From: an uncultured bacterium
GTDB lineage: Bacteria; Verrucomicrobiota; Kiritimatiellia; RFP12; UBA1067
Assembly: GCA_902761035.1 (NCBI GenBank)
Contig: CACWIW010000049.1
Location: 1 to 40,275, forward strand
Length of the DNA stretch: 40,275 nt
Direction of reading: 5' to 3'
Position 1 is the first letter of the stretch, and each line of letters opens with the position of its first letter. The position numbers and the translations under genes are program-made. The notes below the pieces were generated by a model that ran no database searches, had not been told where the DNA came from, and saw nothing but the letters and a program-made list of their open reading frames with translations. Below are positions 25,601 to 31,908 of the stretch, in pieces.

Positions 25601-26320
25601 ATCAAGGGTAAGAATGTGACAAGAATCGGCAAAGATGCATTTAAGGGCAACGCGATGATTACAGGTGTTACAATTCCCGGTTGCATTGTTGACATAGGCG
25701 CCGGGGCGTTCGTAGGATGTACTAATCTGGAAGAGCTTACGATACTTGAAGGTGTAAAGGCCTTTGGCGGATGCGATGCGGTTCGTGGATGTCCTAAGTT
25801 GAAAAGCGTAACGTTCCCCAAAAGTTTGACATTTATACGCGAGAGGGCGTTCAAGAATGGGACTGACGAGTCAATGAAGGTGAATGTTGACTCAATAGAA
25901 CATTGGCTGTCCATTGTGTTTGTGACTGGAGGCTCAAACCCTCTATGTAATAGTAAGGCGTATCTGTGTGTCAAGGGCGCACCTGTTGTTGATCTGAAGA
26001 TTCCCGATGGAACAAAAGAGATAAAAGGATGTGCATTTTGTGGATACAGTGCTCTTAAGAGCATATCGATTCCTGGTTCTGTTAAACGCATAGGGCCGGA
26101 GGCGTTTGCTTATATGAAAGGTGCGCGTATAGTGTTTGCGAGTAACATTGGCACGGTGGAAATCGCAAGGGGGGCTTTCCATAGTAGTACAGACTGCCGA
26201 ATTGAGGTGGCTCCGAAACCAGGATGTGTTTTTGCTGGATGGGAAGATGAACAGGGGAAACTTGTTGATGATATACTCAAGCAAAAGCGGCGACTAGTCG
26301 TCACTCCCCGCTGGAAATAA
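22667..26320 (+). CDS. Secreted protein: shared N-terminal domain, BspA leucine-rich repeats, thioredoxin fold, second BspA block
   Basis: The product is 1217 residues. AAGGAGG at 22656-22662 sets ATG 22667. Signal peptide about 1-22. Residues 23-150 repeat the helical domain of the SUMF1 protein (SGRKTRSE, KLLLMKGAFTLYV, VTNMIE). A beta-rich segment spans about 165-310. BspA-type LRR_5 repeats run from about 350 to 540 (SIGQWAFVGC, IGNVAFLECK). A region of unknown fold (570-800, opening with DPGCEKGAEYVLKRLVDD) follows. A TlpA-like thioredoxin domain holds WCGPC near residue 833. A second LRR_5 block spans about 980-1165, and the end (GCVFAGWED) resembles a Listeria-Bacteroides repeat. It is probably extracytoplasmic, combining a disulfide-active domain with a ligand-binding scaffold. 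A full folded 3' element begins right after the stop. Confidence 0.87.
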   Translation: MNLKLTMMVAMAAACAAIQLTAMPTEEETRKAVPVVKKMLAQERAALESGRKTRSEIAAAAMKLAGEADTDAAKLLLMKGAFTLYVKDGNHEKAVETMKALEAAISDMPPQSVTNMIEAALLEVSKKEDRARLYKLLDELKKNTAGNEVQKVVTSTKDSATETNRQIFSRMFPGWQTSVEPTIESSHRGQDNVAFVHPPSQGTSAVVSRVLTLSKKKPCLFLTIHGSSDFLLSVLVNGKEVLPKRLISTPDYAPWQDFTVPLFAWRGQEVKVEVVVTANERYYKSASFKHLEIAEGSGRENLIPEAKETVDGYTWSYRVENSEATIISEKEGKMSCAVSPKPVGSIVIPDILGGVKVTSIGQWAFVGCQELESVTIPQGVKRIGNVAFLECKKLKSVEIPSSVIGIGWCAFYRCYALASVNIPSDSDLKGLENGAFAHCFALKSIALPDGVTRIARHAFLRCSNLKSLTIPAAASRIGGEAFRYCANLSSVTMRGEKPDTSVPPEYMLHTSDNIFLDCGKLKAIHVPANAKSWAGMKKWHGIPLVFDGKAETNSSNSVKVPVAKDLTGPYGILMQPDPGCEKGAEYVLKRLVDDYLPAAVRYYGDPFGGKEPSRVFTLKVKRNDGKDRKYTGPSWGSRGDGTSQFTIGLAKGSDKWDMDLELVASEILTVCHEDVGFSLYVNDFVRGDAKGIDPVPGIKEMIRKGLSKEGDAKKDVRLRVWRKYAPMWSAFEELRARHPKFMLDYCNLKNSRYAEGKLPQKLSFDQMADLLGEVTGENMVELFKKHGVGSRESQKYPLPKISVAQALQGCDFLLNKNFKKNAKYYLCLFSASWCGPCRAEMPRIAKTYAETLKDDPNIELIHFSRDQNDEKALAWAKEHDVKFPVVKPHGGNPLNLQTRGIPHLFIVKADGTLVEEGHPRKLFTDEKLRKLKSERGVSEMTYTDNVGCTWSYVDNNKGSLTITGVSLQTPSSVTIPTSIKGKNVTRIGKDAFKGNAMITGVTIPGCIVDIGAGAFVGCTNLEELTILEGVKAFGGCDAVRGCPKLKSVTFPKSLTFIRERAFKNGTDESMKVNVDSIEHWLSIVFVTGGSNPLCNSKAYLCVKGAPVVDLKIPDGTKEIKGCAFCGYSALKSISIPGSVKRIGPEAFAYMKGARIVFASNIGTVEIARGAFHSSTDCRIEVAPKPGCVFAGWEDEQGKLVDDILKQKRRLVVTPRWK

Positions 26321-26437
26321 ACGCAATCATGCGATAACAGCACTGCGGCGGCGGCTCGTGTTCTAGCGAGTTGCCGCCGTGTTCGTTATGGGCGCGGCAT
26401 TTTCTGCCGCCAGAACCGCCGCGTAGTTGCGATTTTG
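26321..26437 (+). repeat. Folded 3' element, full copy after the BspA/thioredoxin gene
   Basis: Hairpin 1 spans 26347-26378 (GGCGGCGGCTCG, loop TGTTCTAG, CGAGTTGCCGCC, with two G-U pairs). Hairpin 2 spans 26394-26410 (GCGGCA, loop TTTTC, TGCCGC). It opens with ACGCAATCATGCGATA and ends with CGCGTAGTTGCGATTTTG. DUF4186 follows, the order also preserved in remnant form at 17790-17966. Confidence 0.8.
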
Positions 26438-26483
26438 ATTAGAAGATTGCCCCGAGGCGTGGGATATGGTAACATACGCGGCG

Positions 26484-26840
26484 ATGAAGAACTACGAAGT
26501 TGCATTTGCCTGGCTCGGGAAGTCACGGTTCAGGAGCCGCTTCCATCTTTCCGAGGCCGATCGACGATATATCGCCGAGAAGGGAATGGCGACGATCCGC
26601 CGCCATTGCGAGGACTTCATCCGCACGCGACTCGCCCCGGCGAATCCGCCCAACGACGGGAAGCAGACGCCGATGCGCGGACATCCCGTGTTCATCGCCC
26701 AGCACGCCTGTGCCTGCTGCTGCCGCGACTGCCTCGCGAAGTGGTGGAAGGTGCCGCGCGGCGTCGCCATCCCCGCCGAACGCCAGCAGGGAATCGTCGA
26801 TTTCCTCATGGCGTGGATCGAACGGGAAAACGCACCGTAA
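26484..26840 (+). CDS. DUF4186 family protein
   Basis: The product is 118 residues from ATG 26484; an upstream ATG at 26466 in the same frame would add six. Hallmarks are SRFRSRFHL, then RGHPVFIAQHACACCCRDCL and KWWKVPRG, with a His and a Cys cluster (CACCCRDC) that could bind metal, and a closing amphipathic helix. DUF4186 has no established function that I know of. It lies directly after the folded 3' element here, as its fragment does near 17.9 kb, so it may travel with that element. Confidence 0.82.
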   Translation: MKNYEVAFAWLGKSRFRSRFHLSEADRRYIAEKGMATIRRHCEDFIRTRLAPANPPNDGKQTPMRGHPVFIAQHACACCCRDCLAKWWKVPRGVAIPAERQQGIVDFLMAWIERENAP

Positions 26841-26850
26841 TCTCACGCCC

Positions 26851-26896
26851 TGTACCCGCTACGTCACTTATTCGAATAAGTGACGTACCGCGTACA
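26851..26896. repeat. Long palindrome (46 bp, inner 28 bp perfect)
   Basis: Bases 26860-26887 are perfectly self-complementary around TTC/GAA at 26873/26874; the left half is TACGTCACTTATTC. Symmetry extends imperfectly to 26851-26896 (TGTAC on the left, GTACA on the right). It lies ten bases after the DUF4186 stop. It could be a bidirectional terminator, a strong operator or an element end. Confidence 0.85.
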
Positions 26897-26993
26897 AAGC
26901 AAGCAGCAATGGCAAAAGCGGGAGGGGCTGCGCTTGTCGCGGCCCAATCATCCGGTCGCGACAAGCGTGACCGCTCCCGCGGACAGCCCTGGT

Positions 26994-27115
26994 CCAAAGT
27001 CTAAAGTCCTCCAACCTTTGTCGTCTGTCTTCTGTCGTTTGTCCTTCGCTTCTTTTGAGGACAGAAGACAAAGGACGAATGACAAAGGATTAGGACTTTG
27101 GACATTGGACTCTGG
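26994..27115. repeat. Imperfect inverted repeat with arms of about 50 bp
   Basis: The left arm (AAAGTCCT, CCTTTGTC, CTGTCTTCTGTC, TTTGTCC) is mirrored by the right arm (GGACAGAAGACAAAGGAC, GACAAAGGAT, AGGACTTT). It is a low-complexity, pyrimidine/purine-biased hairpin in the 345-base gap between DUF4186 and the restriction locus. Nothing coding was seen in this gap. Confidence 0.7.
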
Positions 27116-27185
27116 CCGAGCCGCAAAAGTTTTTCCACAACTTTTTCCAGCACGGCGGGGCGGGGTTTTGGTATAATTCCCGCCG

Positions 27186-28776
27186 TTGAAATCGGTTGAA
27201 AAACCGAGATCAGCCAAACTTCAGCATGTAGGCGGGGGAGAAATCCCGTCGATGGCTGAGGGAAGCGCGAAGGATGATTCAGCCTGGCGCGAGATACTTG
27301 ATTACTTCAACGGCGCAATCCATGTGGGTATGACCGCGACGCCGCGTACCAAGGAAGACGGCAACAACCTCGAACACTTCGGCAACCCGGTCTATACCTA
27401 TCCCCTCAAGCAGGGCATAGCCGATGGATTCCTCGCGCCATACAAGGTCATCCGCGTGCGGCTCGACCTCGACCACTACGGCTGGTCGCCGGACGGTGCG
27501 ATGCTGGACGACAACGGCCATGAGATTGAAGACAGGGTTTACAGCATCACGGACTTTGACAAGAACATCGAGATCAAGAACCGCACGCTCGCCGTTGCCA
27601 AGCGAATCACGCAGTGGCTACACGAGAACGGCGTCATGTCAAAGGCAATCGTGTTCTGCGTGAACACAGACCATGCGCAGCAGATGCGGAACCTGCTTGC
27701 GGCGTTCAACCCAGAGGAGATGAGCAGGGATTCCCGATACGTGATGCGGATAACCGGCAATGACGCAGAAGGGCGTGAGCAGCTAGACAATTTCATCAGC
27801 GTCGACTTCCCGTATCCGGTGATCGCAACAACGTCCCAGATGCTGACGACCGGCGTTGACTGCAAGATGTGCAAGCTCATCGTACTCGATACGAGCATCA
27901 GCTCAATGACCGTGTTCAAGCAGATCGTCGGACGCGGGACGCGTCTTCTCTGGAACGAAGAGGACAAGGCACTGGAAACGCTACTTCACGGTCATGGATT
28001 TCCGCAACGCGACTCGCCACTTCGCCGACGAGGAGTTCGACGGCGAGATCGAGGTGATTGAGGAGGAGGAATGCCCCGTATGCCACGAGTTCCCCTGCAT
28101 CTGCGACAAGTACGACCCCGAAACCGAAGATGATACGCCGCCGATGGCCGGTGGCGTAGGAGGTGTTGGACTGCAACCGCCTGAGGAAGATCCAAAGTTG
28201 CCGAAACCATCCATAATCGGGCCGGAGGTCGCGCCGGAGGACGAAGTCGTGCAGATAATGGGGGCCGACGGAAAGCTTTCGACAGTGTCCATTTCCACTT
28301 TCCGCGAAGGCGTCCTGAAAGCCTACCCGTCGCTCGACGATTTCCGCGCGAAGTGGAACGCCACGCTCCACAAGCGCGAAGTTCTTGACGAACTCGGAGG
28401 CGGCGTTCTGGACTTCGACGAAATCCGCGAGAAGAGCCGGATCGAGAATGCCGCAGATGTTGACGAGTTCGACCTCATCTGCCACATCGTTTTCGACAAG
28501 CCGCCCATGACCCGCGCCGAACGTGCGAAGAAGGCGAAGGAGAGCGACATCTTCGAGAAGTATTCCGAACAGGCACGTGAAGTCCTGTTCGCGCTTCTCG
28601 ACAAATACGCCGAAACCGGTTCGACCGATCTCGGCGATCTGAACATCTTCAGCAACGATCCGTTCAAGACCAAGTTCGGATCAGGTCCGAAGATCGCCGG
28701 CTTCTTCGGCGGCAAGGCGCAGCTGGAGGCGGCGATGGCCGAGCTGGAAGAGGCAATCTACGCCCCTGCGGCATAG
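27186..28776 (+). pseudogene. hsdR: Type I restriction enzyme R subunit, 5'-truncated and frameshifted
   Basis: The N-terminal nuclease, Walker A and DEAH box are missing. Homology starts at GSAKDDSAWREILDYF, the segment that normally follows DECHR, and continues through HVGMTATPRTKED, IATTSQMLTTGVD and IVGRGTRL. Around 27975-27985 the frame breaks. The plus-one frame continues with TVMDFRNATRHFADEEFDG and the EcoEI-type C-terminal domain (KAYPSLDDFRAKW, up to EEAIYAPAA). One extra base, for instance in CTGG before AAACGC, would explain the shift. Without motor motifs and nuclease it cannot restrict DNA. A TATAAT box lies at 27172. Confidence 0.87.
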
Positions 28777-28832
28777 CGAGGTAGGGCGCGGACTCCGGCC
28801 GCGCCATACAGGCAATTAAGAAAGGAAACACC

Positions 28833-30302
28833 ATGGAAATTAGCAACTTCGTAAAGAACATCCGAAACATCATGCGCGGCGACGCCGGCATCAACGGCGA
28901 CGCCCAGCGCATTGAGCAGATGGCGTGGATGCTCTTCCTCAAGATATACGACCAGAAGGAGGCGCAATGGGAGTTCACGGACTCGTCCTACCGCTCCATC
29001 ATCCCTGAAGAGCTGCGTTGGCGCTCATGGGCCGTTGACAAAATGGACGGCAAGGCGCCGACCGGCGAGTCGCTCCTTGACTTCGTGAACAACCGCCTGT
29101 TCCCGACGCTGAAGAAACTGCCCGTGGACGAAAACACCGAGACGCGCCGTGCCATCGTCCGTGCCGTGTTCGAAGGCGAGAACAACTACATGAAAGACGG
29201 CACGCTCCTTCGCCAGGTCGTCAACGTAATCGACTCCATCGACTTCGGCGACTTCGCGGACCGCCACGCCTTTGGTGAAATCTACGAAACGATCCTGAAG
29301 GGGTTGCAGTCGGCGGGAAGCTCCGGCGAGTTCTACACGCCACGCGCCGTCACGGACTTCATGGTGCTGATGGTCAAGCCGAAGCTCGGCGAGAAGATGG
29401 CGGACTTCGCCGCTGGGACGTGCGGATTCATCGTCTCGACGCTGAAGGAACTGGAGAAACAGGTCAAGACTGTCGAAGACCGCAAGACGCTGAACGCCTC
29501 TCTCTTCGGCATCGAGAAGAAACCCCTTCCCTACTTGCTCGGCATCACGAACCTCCTCCTTCACGACATCGACAACCCCATGCTCCTTCACGGCAACAGC
29601 CTTGAACAGGACGTCCACAGCTATACGGAGAAAGACCGTTTCCACATCATCCTGATGAATCCTCCGTACGGCGGCGATGAGAAGGAAAACGTAACGATGA
29701 ATTTCCCAGCCGATCTCCGCTCATCCGAAACGGCTGATCTTTTCATGTCAGTGATCCTCTATCGGTTGAAGAAAAATGGGCGTGCGGCGGTAGTGTTGCC
29801 GGACGGATTCCTCTTTGGAACGGACGGAGCGAAACGAGCCATCAAGGAGAAGCTAATGAAGGAGTGTAATCTTCACACCATTATCCGGTTGCCGCCTGGA
29901 GTATTCGCGCCATACACTCTCATTACTACGAACATTCTCTTCTTCGACAAGACTGGCCCGACTGAATCCACGTGGATTTATCGAATGGACCCGCCGGAGG
30001 GGATGAAGAACTTTACAAAGAGTAAGCAGATGGGCGCTGAACATTTCCAGCCTGTCATAGACTGGTGGAACAAACGTGAGCCGATCCAGGTGGACGGCGT
30101 GGATAAGGCGAAGAAGTTCACCATCGATGAAATCAAGGCGGGGAATTATAATCTTGATCTGTGCAAGGCTAAAACCGAACAAATGGAATTGCTATCAGTT
30201 GAGGAGTTGATAGCAGGATACGAGAAAGAACGCAAAAGGATGGATAAAGCCATTGATGGGGTTTTGGCGGAATTGAACGGCATCATCAAGAAGGGGTGCT
30301 GA
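28833..30302 (+). CDS. hsdM: Type I restriction-modification DNA methyltransferase subunit
   Basis: The 489-residue product has an N-terminal helical HsdM_N domain and an N6-adenine methyltransferase core: SSGEFYTPRAVTDFM, motif I at 191-199, FGIEKKPLPY, and catalytic motif IV NPPYGG from residue 276. Motif I reads DFAAGTCGF where DPACGTGGF is typical, so two positions of the S-adenosylmethionine loop are altered. The C-terminus (DEIKAGNYNLDL) is also characteristic. The next gene, hsdS, starts two bases after the stop. With hsdR broken, it may act as an orphan methyltransferase, or be inactive if the motif I changes matter. Confidence 0.92.
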   Translation: MEISNFVKNIRNIMRGDAGINGDAQRIEQMAWMLFLKIYDQKEAQWEFTDSSYRSIIPEELRWRSWAVDKMDGKAPTGESLLDFVNNRLFPTLKKLPVDENTETRRAIVRAVFEGENNYMKDGTLLRQVVNVIDSIDFGDFADRHAFGEIYETILKGLQSAGSSGEFYTPRAVTDFMVLMVKPKLGEKMADFAAGTCGFIVSTLKELEKQVKTVEDRKTLNASLFGIEKKPLPYLLGITNLLLHDIDNPMLLHGNSLEQDVHSYTEKDRFHIILMNPPYGGDEKENVTMNFPADLRSSETADLFMSVILYRLKKNGRAAVVLPDGFLFGTDGAKRAIKEKLMKECNLHTIIRLPPGVFAPYTLITTNILFFDKTGPTESTWIYRMDPPEGMKNFTKSKQMGAEHFQPVIDWWNKREPIQVDGVDKAKKFTIDEIKAGNYNLDLCKAKTEQMELLSVEELIAGYEKERKRMDKAIDGVLAELNGIIKKGC

Positions 30303-30303
30303 T

Positions 30304-31785
30304 ATGACCGTAGAACAAGTCAAGGCATCCATTCTCCAACTTGCCATCCAAGGCAAACTCGTTCCGCAAGACCCGAATGACGAACCCGCCAGCGAACTGT
30401 TGAAACGGATTGATGCCGCAAAGAACGCAAAGGGCGCAAAGAAGGGAAAGCCCCTCCCGCCAATCATGGACGACGAAAAGCCGTTCAGCATTCCTGATAG
30501 TTGGGTATGGGTGAGGTTGGGGGATGTAGGAGAGTGGGGGTCTGGGGCTACGCCCTTGAAGGGAAAATTGCAGTATTATACTGATGGTACAATCCCATGG
30601 TTATTGACTGGCGATTTGAATGATGGACTTATTACACAAATCCCGAATAGAATTACAGATATTGCGCTTAAGGAGACTTCTCTTAAACTTAATCCCAAAG
30701 GTTCAGTTTTAATCGCCATGTATGGCGCGACGATAGGTAAGGTTGGAATCCTTGATATAGATTCGACTACGAATCAGGCATGTTGTGCTTGTGTGACAAA
30801 TCCTTCAATAGATCGTTGGTTTCTGTTTTATTTTCTCATGGCCCAAAGAGATGCTTTTCGCAAACGTGGCGAGGGAGGAGCGCAACCTAATATTTCAAAA
30901 GAAAAAATTATCGTCACACCAATCCCCCTCCCACCCCTTGCCGAGCAGAAGCGGATTGCGGCGAAGGTGGAGGCGTTGTTCAAGTACGTTGATGAGTGCG
31001 AGGATAGCCGCAAGCAACTTGCCGAGAGTTTGTCAGAGACGCTGAAACGCTCCGTACTTCAGGAGGCGATACAAGGTCGTCTTGTCCCGCAAGACCCGAA
31101 CGACGAACCAACCTGCGAGTTGCTGAAAAATATCGCCGCCGAACGCGAGAAGCAAATTGCCGAAAAGAAGATCAAGAAGTCGAAACCGCTACCGCCAATC
31201 AAGGACGAAGAAAAACCGTTCCCAATTCCCGATAGTTGGGAGTGGGTAAGGTTGGGCGAGTTGGTAAGCGCTGAATCCGGTCTTTCATATAAAAAGGAAG
31301 ACCTATCAATCTCGCGAGATGAGATGGTGCGTGTCTTGCGGGGAGGAAACATTTTGGATGGGAAATACGTTTTTAAGGGTGATGATGTTTTTATAGCAAA
31401 AGAGTTTGCTATAAAACGACCTTCGATTAAGGCATTCGACTTCGTTCTACCTGCAGTCACCAGTTTGGAGCATCTCGGCAAAACAGCCTTCTTTGAAGAA
31501 GATCGGCCAGATGTATATGCGGGAGGGTTCCTCTTGATGCTTCATTTGTTGCATCAGAACAAATGGATTGCGAAATATCTTCTTGCGTTCTTTCAAAGTG
31601 AGCAGTACCATTCTTATTGTAAGAACATTGCCAACAAATCGGGACAGGCGTTTTATAATTTGTCTCGCGAGAAGTTATGTTTAACCCCCATTCCTCTCCC
31701 GCCCCTTGCGGAACAGAAGCGGATTGTGGCGAAAGTGGATTCACTGCTTGCAAAGATTGAGGAAGTGAGGGAGGCTGTGTGTTGA
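30304..31785 (+). CDS. hsdS: Type I restriction-modification specificity subunit
   Basis: The 493-residue product has two target recognition domains in tandem, each introduced by a similar block (LVPQDPNDEP, then PDSWVWVRLG or PDSWEWVRLG) and closed by a conserved helix (LPPLAEQKRIAAKVEALF at about 210-227; LPPLAEQKRIVAKVDSLL at about 464-481). The two-fold repeat is the normal HsdS architecture; the two recognition domains differ, giving a bipartite site. Both recognition domains are AT-rich relative to the conserved parts, as expected for exchanged segments. Confidence 0.92.
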   Translation: MTVEQVKASILQLAIQGKLVPQDPNDEPASELLKRIDAAKNAKGAKKGKPLPPIMDDEKPFSIPDSWVWVRLGDVGEWGSGATPLKGKLQYYTDGTIPWLLTGDLNDGLITQIPNRITDIALKETSLKLNPKGSVLIAMYGATIGKVGILDIDSTTNQACCACVTNPSIDRWFLFYFLMAQRDAFRKRGEGGAQPNISKEKIIVTPIPLPPLAEQKRIAAKVEALFKYVDECEDSRKQLAESLSETLKRSVLQEAIQGRLVPQDPNDEPTCELLKNIAAEREKQIAEKKIKKSKPLPPIKDEEKPFPIPDSWEWVRLGELVSAESGLSYKKEDLSISRDEMVRVLRGGNILDGKYVFKGDDVFIAKEFAIKRPSIKAFDFVLPAVTSLEHLGKTAFFEEDRPDVYAGGFLLMLHLLHQNKWIAKYLLAFFQSEQYHSYCKNIANKSGQAFYNLSREKLCLTPIPLPPLAEQKRIVAKVDSLLAKIEEVREAVC

Positions 31786-31908
31786 GATTGTTGCCAGGGA
31801 GAAATAGTGCGCAGCTGGAATAAGATTGTTCGCTTACGGAACGAGGTGTATTTGGCAAATAATCTCATTCACCGGTCGTGAAATATGGTACACTAATGGT
31901 GAACCGCG

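Noticed and set aside
16511..26437. Integron attC sites and gene cassettes
   Set aside because: Folded repeats after genes recall attC, but there is no clear pair of conserved RYYYAAC/GTTRRRY core sites and no integrase in the window. Kept only as one of several options for the 3' element.
27129..27139. DnaA box and replication origin
   Set aside because: TTTTCCACA is one mismatch from a DnaA box, but only a single site is present and there is no dnaA, dnaN or AT-rich unwinding region nearby.
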